Shown: positions 8,893 through 17,098 of the stretch, piece by piece | How positions within the stretch are numbered: the stretch's first letter is position 1 | Layout of the letters: every line of letters begins with the position of its first letter | DNA from: CAZVWW01 sp964631265 | GTDB lineage: Bacteria > Thermotogota > Thermotogae > MWEM01 | Length of the DNA: 32,964 nt | Direction of reading: 5' to 3' | NCBI GenBank assembly: GCA_964631265.1 | Contig: CAZVWW010000014.1 | Location: 1 to 32,964 of the forward strand | The notes under the pieces: model-generated | What the model saw: only the letters and a program-made list of their open reading frames with translations | What the model was told of the DNA's origin: nothing | The model's database searches: none | Made by a program: the position numbers and the translations under genes

Positions 8893-9354
8893 TTAATTCA
8901 ATCTTTCAAACAACGATACACATTTCTCTTCCTTTTTTTTCTGTTCATTATAGCAATAAACCGGTTTTTCCATCAACGGGGGATCGCACAGAGCGGCTTC
9001 TTTGCTGCCATGGGGGCCGAACTCACACCTGATGAGGTCTTTACTCTCTTTAAACGACCAGATAACCGTGTACCATTGTCCGTCTCGTTTGATACAGCAA
9101 AAATCATCCTTTTCGATCCCGCCCTCTCTTCGAAACCGCATCATCGCCCGGGCTCTTTTTCCAATCTCATCATGGAGCTCTTGCTTAATGGGGTCGGCCG
9201 GTTCCGAAATACGCTTTTCCGGATAGGTCATGAAGTACCAGCTCATCTGTTTATTCTCAACCAGACCGGCACTCACATAATGGGCGACGTGCTCAAATCC
9301 CAAAATCCCGAGCTCTTTCTGGAATTCTCTGATGACAAATTCCCTGAATGTCAT
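8893..9354 (-). CDS. Conserved-looking protein of unknown function, 153 aa
   Basis: I do not recognise this family. The protein is soluble and mixed alpha/beta, without a signal peptide or TM helix, and is rich in charged and aromatic residues. Cys residues occur in DDFCCIKRD, IRCEFGP, ALCDPP, VYCYNE and EEKCVSLF, and a Trp-rich strand pair (SWYFMTYPEK, QWYTVIWSFKES) sits in the middle. The ATG at 9354 is preceded by AGAGGTGG, supporting a real gene. It ends 31 nt before the osmF-like gene on the same strand with no terminator between, so it probably leads that operon. A role in sensing or tuning the transporter would be speculation. Confidence 0.7.
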   Translation of the reverse strand: MTFREFVIREFQKELGILGFEHVAHYVSAGLVENKQMSWYFMTYPEKRISEPADPIKQELHDEIGKRARAMMRFRREGGIEKDDFCCIKRDGQWYTVIWSFKESKDLIRCEFGPHGSKEAALCDPPLMEKPVYCYNEQKKKEEKCVSLFERLN

Positions 9355-9416
9355 AATTCCACCTCTTGTGATGATAAGCTGTTATGGAAAGTTGCTAATA
9401 TACCATGTCTAAGAAT

Positions 9417-9425
9417 ATTATACCA
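9417..9425 (-). promoter_or_regulatory. Extended -10 promoter ahead of the 153-aa gene and osmF-like operon
   Basis: On the minus strand TGGTATAAT forms an extended -10 (TGn plus a perfect TATAAT, 9417-9422). No good -35 is seen at 17 bp, as expected for extended -10 promoters. The leader to the ATG at 9354 would be about 55 nt. Confidence 0.5.
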
Positions 9426-9439
9426 CAGGGCCTTTTCCC

Positions 9440-9497
9440 AAAAAGCAAAAAGAGACAGACAGATTCATGGTGAGTAAGAATGAATCCCGTCTGTCTC
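9440..9497 (-). terminator. Strong terminator of the 12-kb liv/acyl-CoA operon
   Basis: On the minus strand GAGACAGA (9497-9490) pairs with TCTGTCTC (9459-9452), and an inner GATTCA/TGAATC stem (9486-9481 with 9467-9462) extends it. It is followed by CTTTTTGCTTTTT. It sits 24 nt after the stop of the last hydrolase gene and just upstream of the next promoter, marking the end of the long operon. Confidence 0.85.
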
Positions 9498-9520
9498 CAT
9501 TATCAGAGCTGTATTAAAAC

Positions 9521-10324
9521 CTAGTTATTCAAAGAGAGAAATCCCTTGACCGCAGATAGAAATTCCCGTTGTTTCTCCAAAAAAGCGGCATGCCCGGCGT
9601 CGGGGATATTGAGATAGGTACTGTCGGGTATCCGCCCGGCCATCTCTTTCATCTCCCCGGCGGGGGTGAGAATATCTCTATCCGCGCTGAGGACAAGCGT
9701 TGGAACATGGATATCCTCGATCAGATCCGAACAGTCAAAGTCCTTTGCGCTCTTTGAGAGCCTTGTAAACCCTTTCATCCATTCCTCCGTCAGGAGTTCC
9801 TCGAACATTTCCTGTCTTTCTTTGAGCCAGTCGAGGTTCTGCTCGTAGAATACATCTGAATAGATGGAGGGGATTGCAACGGTGAAAAAATCCCTGCCGC
9901 TTCCAAGTGAAGCGGCCAGTTCCCAGCTGTCACTGATCGCCTGCAGGTATTTGGACACCTTCGGTGTGACGTTGACGAGCATCAGGGTATTTAACCTGTC
10001 CTGATACTCTCGGGTCAGTTCCAGGCCAACCTGCCCGCCGTAAGACACACCGAGCAGGTTGATGGTTTTAATCGAGAGTTCGTCAAAGAGTTCTATGAGA
10101 TCGTTTACATGAATCTTCCAATCGTACCGGGTTGACATCTTCGAGGACCTCCCCTGATCCCTGAAATCCATCAGAAGGAGGCGATAATCTCTTTTCATCT
10201 CGTCCAGAAAACCGGCCCAGCTGGCGGTACTCATCATGATACCGTTTAAAAAAGTCACCCAGGGGCCTTCCCCGCCATGGACCTCGTAGTATAATTCGCC
10301 ACCGTCTTTCAGCGTTAATCTCAT
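9521..10324 (-). CDS. Alpha/beta-fold hydrolase (stand-alone)
   Basis: This is a cytoplasmic alpha/beta hydrolase of 267 aa. The catalytic triad is visible: nucleophile elbow GVSYGG with Ser94, an Asp in SADRDILTP (about 217) and His in DAGHAAF (about 245). The N-terminal LTLKDGGELYYEVHG and LNGIMMSTASW (oxyanion region) are usual for esterases, lactonases and C-C hydrolases. The ATG at 10324 overlaps the preceding LivM-hydrolase stop in an ATGA, so translation is coupled. It is the last gene of the operon and a divergent relative of the hydrolase domain immediately upstream; that domain, if translated alone, has almost the same length (266 aa). The substrate is unknown; an ester or lactone imported by the Liv system is a reasonable guess. 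Confidence 0.88.
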   Translation of the reverse strand: MRLTLKDGGELYYEVHGGEGPWVTFLNGIMMSTASWAGFLDEMKRDYRLLLMDFRDQGRSSKMSTRYDWKIHVNDLIELFDELSIKTINLLGVSYGGQVGLELTREYQDRLNTLMLVNVTPKVSKYLQAISDSWELAASLGSGRDFFTVAIPSIYSDVFYEQNLDWLKERQEMFEELLTEEWMKGFTRLSKSAKDFDCSDLIEDIHVPTLVLSADRDILTPAGEMKEMAGRIPDSTYLNIPDAGHAAFLEKQREFLSAVKGFLSLNN

Positions 10325-12111
10325 GTCTTATCATTCCCGGAACGGTTTTCATTATCAAAAAAATCCCGGAGGATCTTCACAAATCGATCAGGGTCTTCCA
10401 CATTCACGGCATGGCCGACACCATCGATCTCCTCTATCCTCGAATTCTCCAGTTGTTGTGCTGTTTCTTCAAGCATCTTCTTTGTGATCAACTTATCGTG
10501 CTCACCCACGAGGAAGAGAACGGGTGATTTGATCTTTTTCAGTGAATCGAGATAGTAATAATCTTCAAGCGCTCTGGCATTATCGGTGTATGCCCTTGGG
10601 TCCATCAACAGGGCATCATCGGTGAGTTTTCCGAGGAGTTTATCCGGATCACCTGAAACAACCATACCTGACAGGGCCTTCTTCAAGAGACTGCGGTTGT
10701 GTTTATAGGTTTCAAGTATCGGAAAATATTCCTCCGGTGTCTTAAGACCGTCTCCGGGAGCCGGATCAATGAAAAGGATCTTGTTGATCTTCTCCGGATT
10801 ATCGATCGCGTATTTCATCACGACGGCTCCTCCGAGTGAATGGGCAATAATATTGACTTTCTCGGTTTTAAAACTGTTGATAAATCCTTCGAGTTCCTTT
10901 GCATAATTTTCGATGCTGATGGTCCTCTCAGGTTTGTCCGAATCTCCAAAGCCCGGCAGGTCAACGGCAATTCCCTTATATTTAGACCCTTTGAGTCTCT
11001 TCAGTGTGGGTTCAAACCATCTCCAGGATGCGAAATTGCCGTGTACCATGAATATCGGTTCACCCGTCGGATTTCCATCGATTTCATAATGGATCTTCGT
11101 CTCTCCAAATTTTAAAAACATTGCCTTTTCCTCCTTGAACTGTTCACTTCTTATCTTTTTTCTCAACCATGTCCACGGCCTGTTGAGGTATTTCCATTGT
11201 ATGATGTACAGGGCGTATCCGAGTCCTTTGGGGAAGAAAAGAACAACAAATATTAGAAGCAGACCGAAGATAAACGACATCGGGAGTGTGATCCGGCTGA
11301 AAAAGAAAGGAACGGCTACCATTATAGACGCACCGATAAAGTTTCCCGACATCGATGCGAGTCCGCCGACAACGATCATGGCAAGGAGATTAATGGAAAT
11401 CCCCAGTCCAAAGTCTGCAGGGCCGATGTAGTTGATTGTATGGGCATAAAGGGACCCGGCAACACCGGCATAAACGGCACTCATGATAAAGGCGATCAGC
11501 TTGTACTTGGCAATGTTGATACCCGAGGAACGGGCTGCAAACTCGCTCTCCCGGATGGCCTTAAAGGCCCTCCCCGTCTTGGACTGGAGGATGTTGTAGG
11601 CCACTATAAACAAAAAGACGGCAACTGCCGCAATGATGTAGTATTTTCCGATATCGGACTGGATCTCAATCCCGAAGAGGTCGGGATTGGGCACATTGGC
11701 CATTCCGGTGTGCCCGCCAACGAAATCCCACGCCGCCAGTATCTTTTCAACGGCAACACCAAAAGCAAGCGTTGCAATGGCCAGATAAAATCCCTTCAAG
11801 CGGAGAGCCGGAAAGCCGAGCACAAGCCCGAAAAATCCTGAAACACCTCCTGACAGGATGATGGTTACGAGAAAAGGGAAATTGAAATTCTTTGTCAGAA
11901 CAGCGGAAACATAGGCACCAATCGCCAGAAAGGCTGCGTGGCCGATCGATATCTGACCGGCAAATCCGATCAGGATGTTTAATCCGAGGGCTGCAATACT
12001 GAAGATGATGACCTGGGAAAAGATGCTGATCAGAAACGTCTGATTAAGAAAGAACAGCGGTAAAACGGCCAACGCGATTGCAAAGAGCGTATAGTTTTTT
12101 GTCTTCTGCAT
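10321..12111 (-). CDS. LivM-type permease fused in frame to an alpha/beta hydrolase
   Basis: The 596-aa ORF has two complete parts. Residues 1 to about 320 form a LivM-family ABC permease with many TM helices and the motifs LNILIGFAGQISIGHAAF and KAIRESEFAARSSGI. Residues 331-596 form a full alpha/beta hydrolase with HGNFASW, the AHSLGG elbow (Ser about 425), Asp in VGEHDKLI and His in GVGHAVN. The junction encodes a basic linker and contains AAGGAGG 8 nt before an in-frame ATG at 11121, an ideal internal start giving a free 266-aa hydrolase. LivM is normally a stand-alone protein of 300-330 aa. A lost stop codon, whether natural or a sequencing error, would explain the fusion; no frameshift is needed. 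The gene follows LivH by 1 nt. Confidence 0.85.
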   Translation of the reverse strand: MQKTKNYTLFAIALAVLPLFFLNQTFLISIFSQVIIFSIAALGLNILIGFAGQISIGHAAFLAIGAYVSAVLTKNFNFPFLVTIILSGGVSGFFGLVLGFPALRLKGFYLAIATLAFGVAVEKILAAWDFVGGHTGMANVPNPDLFGIEIQSDIGKYYIIAAVAVFLFIVAYNILQSKTGRAFKAIRESEFAARSSGINIAKYKLIAFIMSAVYAGVAGSLYAHTINYIGPADFGLGISINLLAMIVVGGLASMSGNFIGASIMVAVPFFFSRITLPMSFIFGLLLIFVVLFFPKGLGYALYIIQWKYLNRPWTWLRKKIRSEQFKEEKAMFLKFGETKIHYEIDGNPTGEPIFMVHGNFASWRWFEPTLKRLKGSKYKGIAVDLPGFGDSDKPERTISIENYAKELEGFINSFKTEKVNIIAHSLGGAVVMKYAIDNPEKINKILFIDPAPGDGLKTPEEYFPILETYKHNRSLLKKALSGMVVSGDPDKLLGKLTDDALLMDPRAYTDNARALEDYYYLDSLKKIKSPVLFLVGEHDKLITKKMLEETAQQLENSRIEEIDGVGHAVNVEDPDRFVKILRDFFDNENRSGNDKT

Positions 12112-12112
12112 A

Positions 12113-12988
12113 TCAGACCCTCCTTTGAGACGATTTTCCGAGTAATCCGGAGGGTTTTATGAGCAGCAGCACAATGATGATAATCAGAGCGAATGCGAGT
12201 TTTAACTCCGCGGAGATAAAAGCTCCCACGTACTGCTCGATGACGCCGAGTAAAAGCCCGCCGACGATAGCACCGGGCAGACTGTCAAAACCACCCAGTA
12301 CCGCTGCGGTTAACCCCTGTATCTGAAGATTCAACATCATATTGGGCTCGACATATGTCTTGGGGGCTGCCAGTATTGCCGCCAAGGCACTTAATGCAAC
12401 ACCGAATCCCCATGCAAAACCATACACACCGCCAACGGGGATTCCCATCAACTTCGCTGCCTCCTCATTCTGTGAGGAAGCTCTTACAGCAAGCCCCACT
12501 TTTGTATATTTCAAATAGAAGAATGTGCCAAATACGATAACGCCTGTCAGGATAAAGATCAGCAGATCCTGTTGAGGGATCACAAGGAATGTTTCTCCCA
12601 GGTTTATCATCAGGGGTTTCCCGGTGATCAGACTGGGTAGTTGCTGGACATTCTGCCCCCAGATCCACAGTGCCATTCCCTCGAGGGTCATCAGCATCCC
12701 CAGCGTTATGATGAGCATCGCCGAATGGGAGAGATGCCGAATCGGGCGGAGCAGAAATCTCTCGGTTACAAGTCCCAGCGCTACTGCAAAAAGCAGACCA
12801 ATTGAAACAGCTATCAGAAGCGGCATATTCAGGATTGCAAAACAGGTGAATGTAATATAGACTGCAAACATCCCCATATGCCCGTATGCAAAGTTCAGTA
12901 CCCCTGTTGTTCTGTGGATTATGACGAGCCCGAGGGCCACAAGTGCAAAAAGGCTTCCGTCTCTTAGTCCTAAAATCAGTTCCTGCAT
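12113..12988 (-). CDS. livH: Branched-chain-amino-acid-type ABC transporter permease (LivH)
   Basis: This 291-aa membrane permease pairs with the LivM half of the next gene. The N-terminus LILGLRDGSLFALVALGLVIIHRTTGVLNFAYG and the later GGFDSLPGAIVGGLLLG are textbook LivH segments, and about eight hydrophobic stretches are visible. HAAT-family transporters carry branched-chain amino acids but also amides, urea, aromatic acids and short carboxylates, so the substrate cannot be taken from the family name. It lies between LivF and LivM with gaps of 8 and 1 nt. Confidence 0.92.
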   Translation of the reverse strand: MQELILGLRDGSLFALVALGLVIIHRTTGVLNFAYGHMGMFAVYITFTCFAILNMPLLIAVSIGLLFAVALGLVTERFLLRPIRHLSHSAMLIITLGMLMTLEGMALWIWGQNVQQLPSLITGKPLMINLGETFLVIPQQDLLIFILTGVIVFGTFFYLKYTKVGLAVRASSQNEEAAKLMGIPVGGVYGFAWGFGVALSALAAILAAPKTYVEPNMMLNLQIQGLTAAVLGGFDSLPGAIVGGLLLGVIEQYVGAFISAELKLAFALIIIIVLLLIKPSGLLGKSSQRRV

Positions 12989-12996
12989 AATATCAC

Positions 12997-13701
12997 CTAA
13001 CCCCCCAGGTATTTTTCTTTGACTTTTTCATTTGTCAACAGTTCTTTTGCGTTGCCCTCTAATGTAATCGAACCGACTTCAATGATATAAGCGTAATCGG
13101 AAATATGGAGGGCAGCATTTGCGTTCTGTTCGACCAGAAAGATGGTCTTCCCCTTCTTTTTTAATTCAAGCAGGGTGTCGAATATCTGTTCAAAGATAAT
13201 CGGTGCGAGGCCGAGTGACGGTTCATCCAGCATCAATAGATCCGGATCGGCCATTAAAGAGCGTCCCACTGCAAGCATCTGCTGTTCTCCACCAGATAGT
13301 GTTCCGGCCAACTGGCGCTTTCTTTCACTGAGTATCGGAAATAAACTGTAGGCTTCCTCGAGTTTTTCTTTTATGAGCTCTTTATCCTTAATCACATAAG
13401 CCCCGGCCAGAAGGTTTTCATAGACAGAGAGATCCGGGAAGAGTTTTCGTCCTTCCGGACAATGGATGATACCTCTTTTAACGATGTCATCCGGCGCTCT
13501 GTTCTGAATCTCCTCATCTTTGAACGTGATCGTCCCCTCAAAGATCTCGTTTAAGCCCGAAACAGCTCTCAATGTTGTTGATTTACCGGCGCCATTTGCG
13601 CCCAGAAGACAGGTGATACTTCCTTCTTCTACCTCCAGTGAAATGCCTTTCAAAGCCGTCACATATCCATATTTAAGTTTGACATTGTCTAATTTAAGCA
13701 T
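12997..13701 (-). CDS. livF: Liv-type ABC transporter ATP-binding protein LivF
   Basis: This is a 234-aa ATPase. Walker A GANGAGKST is near residue 35, the signature LSGGEQQM near 137, and Walker B LLMLDEPSLGLAP follows. The C-terminus EKVKEKYLGG is typical of LivF. Its ATG overlaps the LivG stop by 8 nt. It forms the ATPase heterodimer with LivG on the cytoplasmic face of the LivHM permease. Confidence 0.92.
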   Translation of the reverse strand: MLKLDNVKLKYGYVTALKGISLEVEEGSITCLLGANGAGKSTTLRAVSGLNEIFEGTITFKDEEIQNRAPDDIVKRGIIHCPEGRKLFPDLSVYENLLAGAYVIKDKELIKEKLEEAYSLFPILSERKRQLAGTLSGGEQQMLAVGRSLMADPDLLMLDEPSLGLAPIIFEQIFDTLLELKKKGKTIFLVEQNANAALHISDYAYIIEVGSITLEGNAKELLTNEKVKEKYLGG

Positions 13702-14482
13702 ATTTACTCTCTCCTAAATAAGCCTTTATGACCTCCGGATCGTTTTTGACGACATCCGGCGTGCCCTCGGCTATCTTCTTGCCAAAGTTCATAACCGATA
13801 TATAATCGGATATATCCATGACCAGCGACATGTCGTGTTCAACGAGAAAGACGGTGATCCCTCTTTCTTTAATCTTCATGATGATTTCCTTGAGGAAATC
13901 CGTCTCAGATGGATTCAAACCGGCTGCCGGTTCGTCCAGTAACAGGATTTTTGGAGATGAGATAAGCGCCCTTCCGATCTCGACCATCTTCTGAAGACCA
14001 TAGGGAAGCATCCCGGCAAAGCTGTTCAGCCTGTTCTTTATTCCCAGAAATTCAGCCATTTCTTCGACTTTGGTTGACGCATCTTTCTCTTCACTTTCCA
14101 GTTTCGACGTCTGGAAGGCTTCTTTAAACCATCCGGTGTCCACATTGACGTGATCTCCAACAAGGAGATTGTCTCTTACGGACATCAGTTTAAATATTTC
14201 AAGGTTCTGAAAGGTCCTTGAGATGCCAATCTGGATGATCTGATGGGGTTGCAGTTTCATCAGGTCCCTTCCGTCAAAGGTGATCTCCCCTTCAGATGGT
14301 TCAATGACTCTGGTAATAACGTTGAAAATGGTGGTTTTCCCGGCACCATTTGGCCCTATGAGCGAGTGAATAATGCCCTCCCGGATCTCCAGATCGATCT
14401 CAGAGGCGGCGGTTAGTCCGCCAAATTTCACGGTTACGTTTTGTATATCCATTAAGATATCTTTTTCATTTTCTGTCATCAT
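13694..14482 (-). CDS. livG: Liv-type ABC transporter ATP-binding protein LivG
   Basis: This is a 262-aa ATPase with Walker A GPNGAGKTT near residue 44, the family-typical ISRTFQNLEIF, Walker B ILLLDEPAAGLNP and the LivG C-terminus VIKAYLGESK. One feature is unusual: the segment before Walker B reads FAGMLPYGLQKMVEIGRAL, where LivG proteins have LSYGQQRRLEIARAL. LPYGLQKMVE still fits the divergent LivG signature. It starts 67 nt after the binding-protein gene, and that gap holds a terminator-like hairpin, so LivGFHM is probably expressed at a lower level than LivK. Confidence 0.9.
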   Translation of the reverse strand: MMTENEKDILMDIQNVTVKFGGLTAASEIDLEIREGIIHSLIGPNGAGKTTIFNVITRVIEPSEGEITFDGRDLMKLQPHQIIQIGISRTFQNLEIFKLMSVRDNLLVGDHVNVDTGWFKEAFQTSKLESEEKDASTKVEEMAEFLGIKNRLNSFAGMLPYGLQKMVEIGRALISSPKILLLDEPAAGLNPSETDFLKEIIMKIKERGITVFLVEHDMSLVMDISDYISVMNFGKKIAEGTPDVVKNDPEVIKAYLGESKYA

Positions 14483-14510
14483 CTATCACCTTCACGAAAA
14501 AATGTACAAA

Positions 14511-14532
14511 AGGGGCTTTAAAAAAAGCCCCT
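14511..14532 (-). terminator. Attenuating hairpin between the LivK- and LivG-type genes
   Basis: AGGGGCTTT (14511-14519) and AAAGCCCCT (14524-14532) form a perfect 9-bp stem with a 4-nt loop. On the transcribed minus strand it is followed by TTTGTACATTTTTT. Placed directly after the binding-protein gene inside the operon, it likely lets only some transcripts continue. This is a common way to keep receptor in excess over the membrane complex. Confidence 0.7.
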
Positions 14533-14549
14533 ATGTCTTTATGTTCAGC

Positions 14550-15740
14550 TTATTCTCCCAGCTTTATCCAATCTTCGTGTTTCACAAATTCCTCGCCCTG
14601 AATCTTCATGACATACATGGCCTGAAGACCGGTTCTGCACATCTCGTTATCAGGGTTGAATTCACTGTATGTTATCAACGGCGTGATGAGACCCTGCCAG
14701 CTGTCCATGCCTTCCAGTGCCTTTACCAGTTTTGCTCTTGTGGGATCTTCTCCCGCTCTCTCCAGTGCCTCTGTGAAAATCTCAGCGGCTATGAATCCTG
14801 CTGCGGCGTAAGCATCGGGGATTTCTTCGGGATAAGTCTCCTGAAAGATACTGATGTATTTCTGATAAACCTCTGATTCCGGATCGCCCAGGTCAACCCA
14901 TGCCATGCTTTCAAATCCCTGTGCTGCCTGACCTGCAAGGCTGAGTATCTGTAAATCGGCATTCGGATAAGCGCCAACAAAGAGCGGTTCAAAGCCATAA
15001 TTGGCCGACTGTTTCAGGATGTTGGCTGTCTGGCTCAGGAATGTGAGCAGATAAACGGAGTCCGCACCCGACTGCATCAGCTTGATGATCTCATTATCGA
15101 AAGACGTCTTGTCCGGTTCAACGGCGATGGCTCTTGAAAGTCTGTCTTCCATTCCGTTCTCGGCCAACCAGTCTCTGAGAGATTTGAAGGCTTCTTTTCC
15201 GGCTTCATCAGCCCTGTAGATCATACCGATTCTTCTCTTCTTGACAATCTCGGTGAGATATTTTCCAACCAGTTTAGCCTCTGTGATGTAGTTCGGCTGA
15301 ACGGAGAAGATGTATTCTTTCGGTGGTATTGAGAGCTTGCTTGAACCGCTCCCCTGATAGACAAAGGGAACGCCTTTTTCATTCAGATAATCCATAACGG
15401 CGAGACAACCGGGTGTTCCGAGTCCGCCGACGATGGAGAAAACATTGTCCTGCTCCACCATTCTCTTGACCTCAACGACTGTCTTGGAAGGCTGAAACTG
15501 ATCATCGACAACGAGCAGGTCAACATCTCTACCGTGTACGCCACCGTTATTGTTGATCCAGTTAAAGTAGGCGACCATCCCTTTTTTCATCGATACACCA
15601 ATACCCGCAACGGGTCCTGAAAGTGCCTGGAAAGAACCGATCTTGACACTGTCCTCAGTAACACCATTCTCTGCGTTGGCAGCAAACGAGAAACTGAACA
15701 ACATCGCAATGACGATAAACATGATTAAAAGCTTTTTCAT
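14550..15740 (-). CDS. Liv-type ABC transporter substrate-binding protein
   Basis: This is a 396-aa periplasmic receptor of the LivK/HAAT family. The signal peptide covers residues 1 to about 23 (MKKLLIMFIVIAMLFSFSFA, then an ANA cleavage site) and has no lipobox. The mature start VTEDSVKIGSFQALSGPVAGIGVSMKKG and FSIVGGLGTPGCLAVMDYLNEKGVPFV are standard Peripla_BP_6 features. It resembles the larger receptors for aromatic or carboxylic substrates more than E. coli LivJ/K (about 345 aa mature), but this is a length-based impression. AAAGGAGG precedes the ATG. Its place after a CoA-transferase and thiolase suggests it binds the compound those enzymes degrade. Confidence 0.9.
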   Translation of the reverse strand: MKKLLIMFIVIAMLFSFSFAANAENGVTEDSVKIGSFQALSGPVAGIGVSMKKGMVAYFNWINNNGGVHGRDVDLLVVDDQFQPSKTVVEVKRMVEQDNVFSIVGGLGTPGCLAVMDYLNEKGVPFVYQGSGSSKLSIPPKEYIFSVQPNYITEAKLVGKYLTEIVKKRRIGMIYRADEAGKEAFKSLRDWLAENGMEDRLSRAIAVEPDKTSFDNEIIKLMQSGADSVYLLTFLSQTANILKQSANYGFEPLFVGAYPNADLQILSLAGQAAQGFESMAWVDLGDPESEVYQKYISIFQETYPEEIPDAYAAAGFIAAEIFTEALERAGEDPTRAKLVKALEGMDSWQGLITPLITYSEFNPDNEMCRTGLQAMYVMKIQGEEFVKHEDWIKLGE

Positions 15741-15761
15741 TCTTTATTCCTCCTTTAAAGG

Positions 15762-17063
15762 TTATATAAGCCCTATGTCAAAGGCCTGTTTTCTCAATGC
15801 TTCTCTATCATCGGGATGGGCAATACTGATGAGAGCCTCAACCCTTTGATTCACCGGTAATCCTCTTACTTTTGCGATTCCGTATTCCGTCACCACGTAG
15901 TCAAGATCATGTCTCGGTACGGTCACAGGAGAGCCCTGAGGCATGATGGAGACGATCTTGGATTTACCTTTCTTTGTCCTCGAGGAGAGAGCAATGATTC
16001 CTTTTCCGCCCCGGCTCATGACAGCGCCTCTGTGGGTATCAAGCTGGCCACCCGTTCCACTGAAATGGCGTGTGCCTATCGCCTCAGAACAGACCTGACC
16101 GGTCAGATCCACCATGATCGCCGTGTTGACGCTCACCATGTTGTCGTTCTGTGATATCACATAGGGATCGTTGACGTAATTCCCCCGTAAAAGCCAGACA
16201 CCGGGATTGTCTTCGATGAAATCGTACATCCTCCTGGTACCGAGTGCAAACGTGCATATTGCCTTCCCGGGCCAGAGCGTCTTTTCGGAATTGGTGATGA
16301 CACCCTCCTCAAAGAGGTCTATCATTGATTCGGTGAACATCTCGGTGTGAATGCCGAGATTCCTTTTGTCTTTCAAAAGACCGGCAACCGCATTCGGTAT
16401 GCCGCCGATGCCGATCTGCAGGGTTGCGCCGTCATTTACGAGGCCGGCAATATGGGAGGCGATCTTCTCATCTGTTTCACTCGGGGGGATATTGGGTAGC
16501 TCGGGAACCGGATAATCCACTTCATACAGATGATCAACCTGAGAGATATGGATCTGGGTATCCCCGTGAGTACGCGGTGTGTTCGGATTGACCTCCAAAA
16601 CGACGTTTTTAGCCCTTTCGATAACGTCTTTTTCATAAGTGGCACTGAGTGAGACCGTTAGAAATCCGTGATCATCCATCGAGGAGGCAATGCCGATATA
16701 ATAGTCCGGATCCTGAATGGAAAGCAGATTCGTACCGGCCTCATGCAAGTTGTTTGGGACATAGGTTGCCGTTTTAAGTCCTGATTTTAAAGCCTTTCTG
16801 ATCCCGGCGTTGTGAAACCAGGAGTTGTTGATGAAGGCCCCCTCGTAATCCTTTGACATGTAAAAATCATAAGTCTTCATGTTCAGGCAGGTGTAGATCT
16901 CAACATTCCGGACCCTGTTTGCTATTGTGTGCAGGTCAGTGAGAAATGTCTGTGGCTCCATCCCGGCCATACCGCAAACAATCACGTCGGATGATTTGAC
17001 TGAATTCAAGACGTCCGTATGTGTTGTTTTCTTCTTATTGTAATCATTAAAAAAGTTGTTCAT
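15762..17063 (-). CDS. Acetyl-CoA hydrolase/transferase family CoA-transferase (Cat1/4-hydroxybutyrate type)
   Basis: This 433-aa enzyme moves CoA from a donor such as acetyl-CoA to a carboxylic acid. The diagnostic segment GIGGIPNAVAGLL (about 218-230) and the active-site loop LGIHTEMFTES, with catalytic Glu241, are those of 4-hydroxybutyrate/butyrate CoA-transferases; the glutamate forms a covalent CoA thioester. GTGGQLD near 340 and the C-terminal YVVTEYGIAKVRG are also conserved in the family. GAGGAG precedes the ATG at 17063. Sitting between a KASIII-like gene and the transporter, it could activate the imported acid or release the final acid while conserving CoA. The exact acyl group cannot be read from the sequence. 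Confidence 0.88.
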   Translation of the reverse strand: MNNFFNDYNKKKTTHTDVLNSVKSSDVIVCGMAGMEPQTFLTDLHTIANRVRNVEIYTCLNMKTYDFYMSKDYEGAFINNSWFHNAGIRKALKSGLKTATYVPNNLHEAGTNLLSIQDPDYYIGIASSMDDHGFLTVSLSATYEKDVIERAKNVVLEVNPNTPRTHGDTQIHISQVDHLYEVDYPVPELPNIPPSETDEKIASHIAGLVNDGATLQIGIGGIPNAVAGLLKDKRNLGIHTEMFTESMIDLFEEGVITNSEKTLWPGKAICTFALGTRRMYDFIEDNPGVWLLRGNYVNDPYVISQNDNMVSVNTAIMVDLTGQVCSEAIGTRHFSGTGGQLDTHRGAVMSRGGKGIIALSSRTKKGKSKIVSIMPQGSPVTVPRHDLDYVVTEYGIAKVRGLPVNQRVEALISIAHPDDREALRKQAFDIGLI

Positions 17064-17098
17064 CCAATCACTCCTCGGTTAAAAAAACAAACCGGTTT

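Noticed and set aside
8635..9477. 280-aa ORF on the + strand
   Set aside because: It runs antisense through the OsmF-like gene and the 153-aa gene, both of which have good ribosome binding sites and, for OsmF, clear homology.
10321..12111. LivM-hydrolase fusion as an obvious frameshift artefact
   Set aside because: Both domains are complete and in the same frame, so no indel is needed. Only a lost stop codon would create it artificially, which cannot be judged from one sequence.
12113..15740. Calling the Liv cluster a dedicated branched-chain amino acid transporter
   Set aside because: The family transports many substrates, and the surrounding genes are acyl-CoA enzymes rather than amino acid metabolism, so the specific substrate was left open.
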